From Micractinium sp. NFX-FRZ (lineage: Eukaryota > Chlorophyta > Trebouxiophyceae > Chlorellales > Chlorellaceae): DNA of 64,000 nt. Under the pieces are notes generated by a model. It was not told the origin of the DNA. It did no database searches and saw nothing but the letters and a program-made list of their open reading frames with translations. This document shows positions 24,001 through 35,058 of this stretch, one piece after another (the stretch's first letter is position 1; each line of letters starts with the position of its first letter). The stretch covers positions 62,001 to 126,000 of the forward strand of contig JAPTJF010000091.1 in NCBI GenBank assembly GCA_029339195.1, written 5' to 3'. The translations under genes were made by a program, and so were the position numbers.

Positions 24001-26553
24001 AGGGAGGCAACAGTAACAGAAGGAGCATCATGCCATGAACGCGTGGTGCCTCCTGCACTTCACAGCTCCCTGCCTGCCCAGCCCGCCGGAGGTCCACTGC
24101 CTGCCTACATTTCAACCCTGCCGCCCTGCCCTCGCCCCATCCCCCGCCCGCCCGCCCGCCTGCGTGCCTGGGCAGGGAGTGCGTGCCGGTCAACAAGCGG
24201 CTGCTGATTGAGGGGGAGGGGGCGCTGGGGGAGGCCACCATCGACCAACGCGCTAACGTGCCCATGTTCCGCATCACTCGGTGGGTGGCCATGGGTGGGT
24301 GGGTGGGAGTTGGTGAGCGTGGATTGCGGGCCGCCGCGAGGTTTGGGGGGAGCCGGTTGGGGCGGGCAGGGCAGGGTAGGGAGGCGGGGAGGCGCCAATG
24401 CCAGTTGCGGCTTCATGCCAAGTTTGGGGAGCAGTCCAAGCCGAACCATGGCAGGCGGCGGGTGTGCGCCCGCTGCCAGGCAAGCCCACCACTTCACTGT
24501 TGTTGCAAGAGCTCTACGTCGTTGATTAGGCAACACGGCACCTCACCAGCCCCTGCCCGGGTGAACTCAGCTGGGAGCCTTGAGCCATACCCTGCCCATG
24601 CCCTCACCACCTGCCCCATGGCCTGCCCTGCCTGCCCCATGGCCCGCCCTGCCCGCAGCGGCGGCGTGGTGCTGCGCAACATTGAGCTGGACCAGACCGG
24701 GTTCCGTGAGTCCCTGCTGGTGGACGGCCCCTCCACAGTGCACCCCCTCGTCCAGGGGTGCTCCATCAAGTGTAGCGGGGACGACGCGGTCAACACGGGA
24801 GGCGCGGGTGGGTGGGTGGGTGGGTGGGTGGGTGGGAGGCAGTGGTGGGCGGGCAGGCACGTGGAGGGCAGCTGGGGCCTTTGGGCAGGCCACGGGGTGG
24901 GAGGGGTGGGGATGGCCAGTGTGGCCATGCTGCAGCTGCTGCTGCTGCTGCTGCCGGCTCGGCCTGCATGTGATGGTGGCCCACAACCTCCCACCCAGCA
25001 GCAAACTCCCAGCCGCACTTCCATCCGTACCACTCTGGCAGCCGCCCCAACAGCCTGTGCTCCACTGCTCCCGTCCTGACCGCCAGCCTGCAGCGTGTCG
25101 CGCTGCCTGCGGTGCTTGGGATCTGTCCCACACAACCTTGCCCCCAGCTTATGCCCTGCCCCTGCCACCCCCCTGCTTCCTGCACCTGGTGCCCACCTGC
25201 CTGCGGTGTGTTGGACGTCTGTTTCCGACAACTTGTGCTTCTTGCCCCTGCCTGCCCCTTGCCCCGCCTGTGCCTGCAGCGGTGCCCACCTTTTTGCGCT
25301 GCGTCATCTCCTCCAAGAAGTGCGGGGTCAAGGCATACGGCAGCAGCGCCCCCCGGCTGGAGCAGTGCAGCGTGGAGAAGTGCGGGGAGCAGGGGGTGCG
25401 GGCGATGGAGGAGTCGGCGCCGGTGCTGCACGGGTGAGGCGGGTGGGCGGTGGGCGGTAGAGGAGGGAGCCTCCCTAGCGCGGGGGGGAAGCAGGCTGCG
25501 GGTGGAGCTGCCTTGGGAAAGGTTACATGCCGTGGGTGCTTGGGTGCGGGACAGGTGGCGGGTGGCAGTGAGGCAGGCAGGTGGGGAAGGCAGCAGGTGG
25601 GGCAGGCAGCAGCGTGGGGTGCTGCTGGGTGAGGTGAGGTGATCAGCCGAGGTGCCACACAACCCTGCCGCCCTGCTTCCCTGTCTGTGTGCCCACCACC
25701 TCCCACCCCCCTGCTGCTCCCCCAACCCTCACCTGCAGCTGCACCATCAGCGAGTGTGAGGAGGAGGCCGTGGTGGGCATGGACAGCTGCCGCCTGACGC
25801 TGCACCGCTGCGCCTTGCGGGAGTGCAAGGGGCCGGGGGTGGACCTCAGCGGTGCCGCCCAGGCCGTCATCACCGGGTGCAGCGTGGAGCAGTGTGTGGG
25901 CGGCGTGTGGGCGTGGGACGAGGCGCGCGCGGTGCTGCGGGGGGCCAGCGTGGCGGGCGGGCCCTCCCACGCGCTGCTGGTCGACGGCGCTGCCATGGTG
26001 GAAGTGCGGGTGAGTGGCGGTGCGGGGTGAGGCAGGGGCATGAGGTGTGGGGCTGCTGTAGCAATCAATCAACCATTCAATCAACCAATCAGTCAGTCAC
26101 ATGCAGTAGAATCTTCGGAGCCAGCTGCAGCTGCAGCATGACTCGTGGGACTGGGGAGGGAAAGATATACTTTTGCATTGCATTGCATTGCATGCAGCGC
26201 CAGCGTGGCTGCCTCCCCGCCTGTGGTGCCGCCCGGCGCCGCCTGCTGCTGCCTGTGCCCCAGCCTGGGATGGGTGCCCCTGCTCCTCTGCAGTGCTCAC
26301 CTGGATGGCCTCTTGTTTCCTTGCACGCTGCCTGCCCCCCGCCCTGCGGCCCCAGACCCTCCCAACCGCCACCCCACCGCTGTGCCCTGTGCAGGAGAGC
26401 ATGGTGACGGGGACGGTGCATGCGACCGAGGCCGCCTGGGCAGGCATCCTGCACCCCTCCAACTCTCTGGCCGACCCGGACCAGCCCACCGACTTCCCTC
26501 CAGAGGATGGCCCCTTCCGCTTCACACCCAACCGATACACACGCAAGCAGTGA
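21038..26553 (+). CDS. TPR and parallel beta-helix repeat protein
   Basis: Order of domains: charged N-terminal segment (LEDQFEQRWRKAYEVRALE), Ala-rich and acidic linker, TPR motifs (ELKERGNTLLKAGQLEAA; LHSNRAHALLKLKRNQE; PLYRLAQAKLALGQWAQA), then a pectin-lyase-like right-handed beta-helix. The helix begins SVKEAVAAARDGDRILL and continues with repeats such as SGGVVLRNIELDQTG, CVISSKKCGVKAYG, CTISECEEEAVVGMD and CSVEQCVGGVWAWD, ending FTPNRYTRKQ. This recalls CASH/PbH1 domains of the FBXO11/SHCBP1 kind, where the helix binds partners rather than cleaving sugar. No signal peptide, so probably intracellular, with the TPRs recruiting a partner such as a chaperone (inference). The start is uncertain: 21038 gives a short exon MGSDAAQ; 20888 is the in-frame alternative. 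Confidence 0.8.
24801..24840. repeat. GGGT simple repeat in intron
   Basis: About eight GGGT units directly after the exon ending VNTGGA. Because each unit contains GGT, several GT donors are available here. Confidence 0.7.
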
Positions 26554-27413
26554 CGGCAGCGGCGCGTGGCAGCGGCTGCAACCGCTGTGCACGGCCAGGT
26601 GGCGGCCAGGGGCACTGGCGGGGGCCGGCCGGGAGGGCAGCAAGGTGCCTGGCGGAGCCATGCTCTTGAGCCGGCATGGGAGCGAACTCAGTGCCGGGAG
26701 GATGTGGGGCCGGTTTTCGGAGGCTGCTGGGTGGGTGTTCAGATGCAGGCTTCACAGCGGGCGTAGGCACGCCAGAGACTGCACCACTTGCATGCGCTGC
26801 ACCTGCCAAGTGTGCGCTCTGACCGGCGCAAGTGTGTCCAACCCACGCACCGCCTCACGTCACAGAGATTAATGCAGTATATGTGTAAGTGGCAAAAAAT
26901 CCTGCCAGGAAGAGGTTGTTAGAACAGGAGCCTTGCTAGCATGCATGTATTGTTTTTTTTAGGCCAGCCGCTCTGAGCACCTGTGGCCGGGGACGGCAGG
27001 AAGGAGCTGCTGGTGGACTGGAGGGAAGGCGCGCACACCCCAGCTGGCGCGCATGTGCAGCACAATCACTCTCCTGCTTAAAGAGATCTTGCCTGACCCT
27101 CCCCAGCTGTGAAGAAATCTTGAAGGGGGTCTACGCCAGTCGAGGTGGCAGCTGCCACCAGCAATCGCCCCAACGCCTCCCCAGGCGCTCCCGCACGGCT
27201 GCCAACCGATCATATCTTCCGCATGCCCGGTTCGGAGCCATCGGGCACCTTCCAATACACAACCTGTCGCTGGTTCGGGGACCTGTTCCCCGCCGTGTGA
27301 GCCCGGCGTGTCGTCCTCCCGTCTCGCCCATATTTCGTGATCAGCTGCAGAACCCGCGCCCAAGACTGGGCGCGCCTGCTCAAGCTCAACCCCCACCGAA
27401 CGCGGCACCCTCT
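26554..27413. other. Intergenic: 3' region of TPR gene and upstream of RING-vWA gene
   Basis: Both flanking genes are on the plus strand. A TGTAA lies at 26884-26888, about 330 nt past the TPR gene stop and followed by an A-rich patch, consistent with its poly(A) site. The rest is upstream sequence of the RING-vWA gene. Confidence 0.5.
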
Positions 27414-30400
27414 ATGGCAGCGCACGCGGTGAGCTTCCAGCCTCTCTCGCCGCGCTCATTGCCGCTTTCGTGTCTAGCCAGGTTGCGAGGCACGCCAGGG
27501 GACGCAGCTGCCAAAGCGCAGGTGCCTGCACCTCCTCCCGCCACCGTCCTCTCCGCTGCAGGCCGCACCGGACGGCGGCCGCGACGGCGGCAGCGGTGGA
27601 CAGAACACGGCCCTCTGCCCCATCTGCCTGGAGAGCATGGTGGATGGAGTGGTCTCTTTGGGATGCGGTGAGGCTGGAGGGCTCTCATTGCAGGTTTGGT
27701 TGCACTCGGCGCGTCGCGCATTCAGAGCGGTCTCCGGTTGGCAAAGCCCACACATACCGCAGCCCGGCCTCACGGGGTTGCTGCCAGCATCGCACCTGAC
27801 CAGTGGCCTGCATTGCGGTGATCTGCCCATGCCCTGCAGGGCACTTGTTCCACGAGGCATGCTTGACAGGCGCCGCATTGCGGCACTGCGCGCTGTGCCG
27901 CGCGCCCGTGCGCCCCGACAAAATCAAGTCTGCTGGCGCGGTGGCTGGGGCACGCTCACGCTCGGGCACCGTCCATGGAAACTGGACAGTGCGCTCCATG
28001 CACCTTCCAGGGCTGGTGCCAGCACTGGTGCAGCAGCAGCAGGAGCAACCGCAGCCGCAGCAGACGCAGCAGACGCAGCACACGCTGCAGCAGCAGCCGC
28101 AACCCTCGGTACATGACCATCGCTCCTCGATGCCGCCGCCTGTGACAAGCCCCATGCCCGCCCCGCTGCTTGCCGAGCTGGCTGCATGGCAGGCGTCAGT
28201 GCAGGCAGCGCCTCCCGTGCCGCAGCCGCAGGCAGCAGCAGTTGCAGCAGCTGCGCCCACCCCATTCCAGCAGGCATCCGAGCGGCGAACGCCACGCGGC
28301 AGCCGCAGCGGCAGCTCGCATGTAGCAATGGACATACCTCTGCTTGACAGCGCAGCGCTGCTTGAGGGCATCATGCAGCAGCTGGGCGCTGCAGCCGCAG
28401 CAGCCGAGAGCAGCGTGCGTCAGCAGGTGCAGCAGACGCAGCAGCGACCAGCGCAGCAGCAGCAGGCGCAGCCACCGCCGCAGCAGCCGCAGCAAGGGCA
28501 AGCGGAGCAGGTGCAGCAGATGCAGCAGCGAGCGGCGCAGCAGGCGCAGATGCAGCAGCAGCAGACGCAACAGGCACAGCGGGCGCAGCAGGCGCAGCAG
28601 CAGCCCTCCACTTGGAGCTTCTGCATCGATGTGTCGAGTGAGTGCCACAACCTGCCTGAAAGCGTAGCCGCAACCAGTCCTGCCGACATTGTGCGCTGGA
28701 CACGTGTCGCCAAGAGCTCGCTGGGCACACATTTGCTTGCAGTACACACGTGGTCACAAGCAGACATCTGCCGTGCTATCAGCGCGCAGCACATGTGCTC
28801 CGGCTGCTTGGGGCTGGGCTGGATCACCTCCCTCCCTCCCATAACCATAGCCTTGCCCTTAACCACAACTCCCTCCCTCCCATAATTTTTACCATAACCA
28901 TACCCATACCACCTTTGCAGGCTCCATGGGTAGCAGCCGCGCCTGGAAGCCCTGCGCCGTCTCCCGCCTCTGCTTTGCCCTCGCCACCCTGGCGTGCGTG
29001 GTGGACACACGCGTGGCGGGCGGCGAGTGGGTGCAGGTGCGCAGGCTGGCTGGCACCTCGCAGGCTTGCTGTGTCGGCGCCTGCCAGATGCCTGCTGCCG
29101 CCGTTGCTGTGCCATGGGCTGGTCAGAAGTTGAAAGCTGGTCGCGGACGCGCGGTGGACACGCACTGCTGCCGGCAGGCCCCTGCCCACCCCTGCCTCCT
29201 CAACCCGATCTGGTTGCATGCCTGCTTTCTGGCTGCTCTCTTCTTGTGGGCTGCCTGCAGGTCACGTGTTTTGACTTTGAGCTGGCTCCCATCAAGCGCT
29301 GGTTCCGCAAGCCAGGTGCATATGCTGGTCCCGTCCCAGTCCTGTTTGACTAATGCCGTTTCCTCAAGCATAGTTTTTGTTCAGTGAAGGCAGCCACAAA
29401 GCGGTTTGGTGTGGCACGTTGATGCGCAGTGGTGCTGTGCATCAAGTGCATCATTGGGCTTCCTGGGCTACGGGAGGGCTTGGATGGGAGGGCAAGTTGC
29501 CTCGGTACCCTGGGGCGTGCCCTAGGGCCGGCAATGCGCCACTGCATACTACTCCAGCCATGCCAACCTGGCCGTGCCCTGCACACACCGCTCGTCACAA
29601 CCCGTGCCCCTCACCCGCTCCACCTTGCTCACCCAATGCTCCCCTCCCCTCTCTCCCCTTCCCCGCAGCTTCCTTTGACAAGGCGGCGTTCCTGGCTGAG
29701 TGCACGGGGGCGGTGCGCCACGCGGGCTTGCGCCGCTGGGGCTCCCGCCTCTGCCGCGCCCTCCGGCGGGTCGTGTCTGACCAAGCCGCCCAGGCACGTG
29801 CCTTCTCTCTGAGCAACCGCGACGCCTTCACTGGCAGCAGTAACAGCAGCAGCGGCAGCGGCGGCGGCAGCGGCGGCGGCGGCGCAGGGGGCAGCGGTGT
29901 AGCAGCAGGGGCAGGGGGGGCAGCAGGGGCAGCTCCCCGTCCCAGCCTGCACTCGTTTGTGCTGCTGACAGACGGGGATGCGGATGACGGGTCTGCTGGG
30001 TTTGAGGTGGCGGCGGCGCTGATGCGGGACCCGCCCTTTGCTGGGGGCGGCTTCCGCGCTCTGCTGGTGAGCTGGCGGGGTGTGTGTGTGTGTGTGCATG
30101 CACACTTGTGCTGGAAGTTGGGGCGGTCAGCCGGATGGGTGTGCCTTTGACGCTTCCCTGCTCGCACCATCCCGCCCCTGATGCGTGAAGGCATGGTGAG
30201 CAATCATGCACTTGCTTCCCACTCTTACTCTCACCCCCTGCCAGTCGGGTGTCCCCCTGCCACCTCCACTCACCTGCAAGCGCCCACCCCACTCCCTTCC
30301 TCTCCTCCTTCCCCACCCACAGATGCACATCGACCACCGGCCGGGGCGCACCCGCGACTGGCTGCGCCGCCTGGCCTGCAGCGCAGATGGCGCCCGCCTG

Positions 30401-30775
30401 CCCTATGTCGATCTGCTAGAGCTCTCCCTGCCCTCCCGCCTCAACCTGTCCTCCCTCAGCACCCTCGACAGCAGCGCGCCGACCGGCAGCGCCAGCAGCG
30501 GCGGCAGCGGCAGCAGCAGCGGCGGCAGCAGCGACTTGCTCAGCTGGCGGCCCGGCAGGCGGGGTGAAGCGCCCGGTGGGGCGCCGCAGCAGCTGCGGGC
30601 GGTTGAGGAGGATGGCGTGGATGATGATGTGCTGCCTGTGAGGGTGATGAGCAGGGCCATCCACGCCTTCTCTTCATGCACCCTTGGGTCGGCTCCCAGC
30701 CTGTGCATCGACCGGCGCTGCGTGGTGTTAGAGGAGGCGACAGCGGCGCTGGTGGCCACACCGGTGGCGCGCTGA
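27414..30775 (+). CDS. RING-H2 finger and von Willebrand factor A domain protein
   Basis: Exon 1 is only 15 nt (MAAHA, 27414-27428) and joins 27562-27667, then 27840 onward. The joined RING is CPIC...CGHLFHEAC...CALC, a RING-H2 layout suggesting E3 ubiquitin ligase activity. A long Gln/Ala-rich linker (about 28025-28600) follows. The vWA domain begins FCIDVS; the splice gives an Asp-x-Ser-x-Ser MIDAS followed by MGSSRAW. It continues through TCFDFELAPIKRWF, an inserted Gly/Ser-rich loop, and LLTDGDADDG. A C-terminal beta-rich segment ends EEATAALVATPVAR. Plants have RING-vWA proteins (WAV3/EDA40 type); sequence outside the two domains is not obviously related. Substrate unknown. No signal peptide or transmembrane segment seen. 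Confidence 0.85.
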
Positions 30776-30788
30776 CTGTGGGGGGCGC

Positions 30789-30976
30789 GATGCCTCCCGC
30801 TGAACATGCCACTTGCATTGCAATTCTTTCCCCTCCCTGCCCCGGCTCTGCGCCGAGGGTGGGCGTGCGGGGCGTCTGATGTGGGAGGTGCGAGGCTTCC
30901 CGCTGACCATGCCACTTGTATTGCAATTCTTTCCCGTCCCTGCCCCGGCTCGGCGCCGACGGGGGGCGGGCGGGGC
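30789..30976. repeat. ~85-bp tandem duplication downstream of RING-vWA stop
   Basis: Copies at about 30789-30873 and 30892-30976, offset 103 bp, roughly 85% alike by eye. Both contain CATGCCACTTG and TTGCAATTCTTTCCC. It lies in the presumed 3' UTR. Confidence 0.85.
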
Positions 30977-31187
30977 GCCGGGATGACATGGCAGCGCTGC
31001 ACGAGCTGCATGCCCCGTCTTTCACTCGTCACTCTAATACCTTGGGCAGTAGCGCCCTGTATTTGCTACTCCTGACTGCCATGAACACTTGCATCTCTTA
31101 CTACTCAGTTGTGTATTGCCCAGCACATGGGCATGCCTGCAGCTCGTGCTGCGCAAGCCAAACTTCAAGACAAATGCTGCCTGCCAC

Positions 31188-31192
31188 TGTAA
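31188..31192 (+). terminator. TGTAA poly(A)-type signal after RING-vWA gene
   Basis: TGTAA about 410 nt past the stop, followed by an AT-richer stretch. Further TGTAA motifs lie near 31373 and 31388. Confidence 0.35.
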
Positions 31193-31501
31193 CCTGATAT
31201 ACAAGGGCACTCATCCGCGGTTCCAGTATCCAGAGGGCTGGCATGATGCCGGTGTTGGAGGATTGGCACATGCAGACGGACCTGCGCAGCGCGCTTGGTG
31301 TGCCCGCCTGGCGACCGGCGCTCGTCGCAAGCATGGCTCTTGCGCCGCCTTGCTTTCATCGGCCCTCGTCTATTGTAACTCCCAGCTTGTAAAGCACGTC
31401 TGTCTTCGCGGGCGTGCGAGACCGGAACGGTGTCTACAGCAGGCGCGCGCAGAGCGCGACAGCTGCTGCGTGCGGGAAGTGCTGATGCTGCATGCAACTT
31501 A

Positions 31502-34500
31502 ATGGCGGCGCGCAGACCCCGGGCGCCGCCCCGCCGTTCTGTGGCGGCAGTGGCGGTGGCGGCGGCACTCCTGCTGCTGTGTGCCGCGGCGCCTGCCAGG
31601 TGAGTGCTTTCCCTGCCAGGCACTGTTGTTTTGCCTTTTTGATGCCCAGGCTGTCGTTCACTCAATTCATCCATGGGTGCTGCAGAGCATTGCGTGAGCT
31701 GCAGCAGTCCACCGCTGTCGCGTGCCCAGACTTGGTGCCTGGCGGCGCCGAGGCGAGCGTCGAAGCCCCACAGGGCGGCAGCACCGCCGTGGCGTCTTTT
31801 GCAAATGTTGGGCCTATTTATGTTGTGGCCACAGCAGAGGTAGGCTGGCTGCACCTGGACCTGCTGCGGCGCCCGTTGCCTCTTGCGCCCTGCTCCGCAC
31901 TCAACGCACCTGCCGCTGCACATGCCCGAATGCACTGCTCTGCTTGAGCACATCCCGGCTGTGCTGATGCAGGATGGCAGCAGCCCCGCAGGCCCCAGCC
32001 AATTTGAGGTGGAGGTGTGGGATGAGGGCAGCGGCGCCCAGGAGGCGGCAGCCACCTCTGCAGGCGGGTGCGCCACCACCCCGGTGGTTGATCGCTGCCA
32101 GGCGGGCGGCCCCATTACGGTCACAATCCGGCTGCGCTGTCTCAACTGGGACCAGCCCTGCCGCGTGCGCCTCGCCTCTTACATGAGCCCCTGCCCGGCC
32201 GGCCCGCAGCCTGAAGCCGTTGCGGCAGCACCCACCAGTGCTGGCGGCGGCACCGGCCTGGAAGGTGTGGTGTCTGCTGCCGCGCCGCCGGGCCTGCCAC
32301 CCACGGCCTCCAAGCCTGGCGGCAGCAGCAGCGGCGGTGGCAGCAGCAGCGGTGGCAGTGGCATCAGCACCACAACCTGGGTCATCATTGGAGTGTGCGT
32401 GGCGGCGGCGCTGCTGGCAGGTGCGGGCGGGGCGCACGCCAGCGGGTGCCGGCGGCGCTGCCCTGGTGTTTTGCTGGCCAGTGGTGAGGACAGCCAGGAT
32501 GTGGGTGCTGCCTCTGCAGCCTGCCATGGGTGCCTCACCCCACCGCCTGGCTGCCTGCCTGTGCTGCAGCCGTGGCAGTGTGGTGCCTGTGCCGCCGCTG
32601 CAAGCGGCGACGCCTGCCCAGCGCAGACCTCGAGTCGGGCAACTTCTCCCCACTCAAACCCACGCGGCCCCAGCAGCAGCAGTTCTTGGTCAGCGGCGGC
32701 AGCGCTTCGCCTGCCTGGCAACCGCCGCCGCCGCCTCACAAACCATTGGCGCAGCCTCAGCAGCAGCAGCCTGGGAAGCCGCAGGTGCTAGCTCCGCCTG
32801 CTGTGCCGCAGGCGCAGCAGCAGGTGGCGGGCACGGGCGCTGTGGCGCAGGACTGGGCGTTTGCGTACAAAGTGGCGGGCGGCTCGCGGGCGGCGTTTGC
32901 CACGCACAGCGGGCGGCAGGAGGGCGTGCTGCAGGAGTGGGACAGCATTGACGGCTGGCTGGCGCGTGTGATGGAGACGGGGCAGCGCTGGGATGGATGC
33001 CTTTACTACAACGACAGCCCGCCTGAGGGTGAGGAGGAGCTGCTGCGTGGCGGGTTGCTGGGGCCAGCAAAGTGCGGCATCGGTGGCTGCACCAGCTGCT
33101 CATTCCCACCCCCTCCCCTTCTGCTGTGCCTGCACCAGCTGCTCATTCCCACCCCCTCCCCTTCTGCTGTGCCTGTGCCATATGCTCATCCTCGCACCTC
33201 CCCTTCTGCTGTGCTTGTGCCAGCTGCTCGCCACTCACTGTCCCCTTCTGCTGTGCCTGCCCCAGCTGCTCATCCCTACCCCACCTCGCCCCGCCCCCTG
33301 CAACCCTGCCAGGCTGCGCACGCCCGGTGCCATACCAGGCGCCTGGCCATGCCAAGGGCGTGGTGCTCTGGAGCTCCAGGCATGTCGGCTTCCTGGTGCA
33401 CTCAGTGCCCAAGTGGCCCTGCCCTGGCGTGGGCCGCCACCACGGCGCGCTGTCCCGCATTGACGACCCTCAGACCGTCAAGGGGCAGTCCTTCCTCTGG
33501 CTGCTGCTGCCCGCGGCGCAGCTGCCCGCAGTGCTGCAGCAGCTGCGGCACATGCAGGTGCGTGGCCCGGGTGGGGCAGGGTGGGGGCAGGGCATGCAGC
33601 TGAGCGGCGGACACCTGGCGGGCATGCCCTGGCTGAGCAGGCAGGCGTGCAGCTGGCAGGCAGCTGCGCACTGGCAGCCATGATGCCGCGGCCTCGGCCT
33701 CAACTTCCCCTTCCATAAGTGAAGCTCAACTTCCCCTTCCTTAAATGAAGTACACACACCCCTTTGCTCCGGCACCCCCTGCTCACCCCTTCCCCAGGTG
33801 TTGGTGTACCACGTGTCTGACCCCCGGGTGTGGCCAGACCCGCCAGAGGCCTACACCAAGGCTGAGGGGAGGGGCTTCCGCATGGTGCCACTGAGGTGGG
33901 CAGGGGCAGTGCACGGGGCTGGGGGGCAGGGAGGGGCAGGGGCGGGGGCCCTTTTGCAGCACCCTGTCTTGCTCTCAACAGTCCCAAAGCGTTTGTGCAC
34001 GGTGGGAGGGCGCTGTGGGATACCCCACGGTGCTGCCGGTGCGTTGCATTTGCACTCAGACCCGCACGCGGTCTGTTGCATTCCCACAGCGCCGGCACAC
34101 CCAGCCTGGCCCCTGCTCCGTCGCACCACCCCCTGCAGCCCCGGAGTGTGGCACCTGGGCAAGTCGAATGAGCCCCATGCCAATTTTTATGAACATCTGG
34201 CCCGTCGCTTTGGCCCCGCCACGTGGCTGGTGCGGACCAACCAGCACACAAACAAGGTGGAAGGGCAGGGGGGAAACGGCTGCATGAGGTTGTGTTGGGG
34301 GGGGGGAAGGCACCCATGCAGGGGCTGCTCCTTGTGCTCCGACTTGCAAGGTCCGCCTGCTCCTGTGGCCCTTCTGTTGTGTGTGTGGTGCTGGCGGCTG
34401 GAGGGGGGCCTTCCAGCACGCTGTGGTTGAGTGTGCTGCTTCTGCTGCAGCCCCCTGCTCATCACCATGTTGCCTTTCCCCTCTTGTGTCAATGCAACGC

Positions 34501-34763
34501 AGGGTGATGAGGGCAAGTGTGCATCCTCTTCGGCAGTGCAGAACGTGGGGCGCTTCGCGGTGCCCGGCTCCTCCCATGCCGCATATCTGTCGGGATCTGA
34601 GCATGCCAAGCTGGCAGTGTGCAGCTCTCTGCCGCTGGTGCTGGTGGGGGACTTGAACAACACCAAGCCGCAGCACAAGCGTGGCGGCGGCGGTCTAGTG
34701 CTGCGGCACCCGCATTTGGCGGCGCTGCTTCTCGCCGCGGCGGTGGAGGTGGGCGTGCCCTGA
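31502..34763 (+). CDS. Membrane-anchored deoxyribonuclease II-like protein
   Basis: Exons include 31502-31599, 31686-31839, 31973-32420, 32570-33028, 33313-33557 and 33798-33895, all in phase; later ones run to 34763. The N-terminus is a signal peptide (Arg-rich start, then AVAVAAALLLLCAAAPA), followed by an ectodomain of ~190 residues, a transmembrane helix (TWVIIGVCVAAALLA joined to AVAVW) and a basic/Cys stop-transfer CLCRRCKRRR. A Gln/Pro linker in the same exon leads directly into the DNase II fold (DWAFAYKV; CLYYNDSPPE). Both HxK motifs expected for DNase II catalysis are present: GHAKGVVLW and EHAKLAV, with VGDLNNTKPQHKRGGGG near the end. DNase II cleaves DNA at acid pH without metal, usually in lysosomes. 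The exons around 33960-34180 are less certain. Confidence 0.83.
33087..33290 (+). repeat. ~43-bp minisatellite in a DNase II intron
   Basis: Five units starting near 33087, 33130, 33173, 33215 and 33257. Each has a pyrimidine tract (CCCCTCCCCTTCTGCTGTGC) and most have a CCAG, so the array is a run of potential 3' splice sites before the true acceptor at 33312. Confidence 0.85.
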
Positions 34764-35058
34764 ACCGCCGGCGTAGGACGCACGCGGCAGCACTTGGTGC
34801 CCTTCCATGTGAACGACACGGTTGTGGCAGATCACATCACCGGGAACACAGGTAGCACAGGGTGCAGGGGTGTGTTGGCAGGGTGCAACATCACTCACTG
34901 GCTGACGCGGCATGACGGGGCGTGCCAGCAGGACGCAGCTCAAAGGCGCTGCTTGCGGCCAAGCACTGCCGGCCCTCTCTTCCTTCCAGCACTAGCAGCC
35001 CTTGGCGCCTGCAAGCAGCTGGAGGAGGGCAGCCAGTATTGCACTTGCGGGGTCGGCG

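Larger units (their letters stand above)
30776..31501. other. Intergenic with 3' duplication
   Basis: 3' region of the RING-vWA gene. It holds an ~85-bp near-duplicate pair (30789-30976) and TGTAA motifs, the first at 31188-31192, any of which could mark the poly(A) site. The last ~300 bases should include the promoter of the DNase II gene. Confidence 0.5.

Noticed and set aside
33087..33290. Regularly spaced repeats considered as a CRISPR array
   Set aside because: Units are contiguous with no unique spacers and lie in an intron of a eukaryotic gene.
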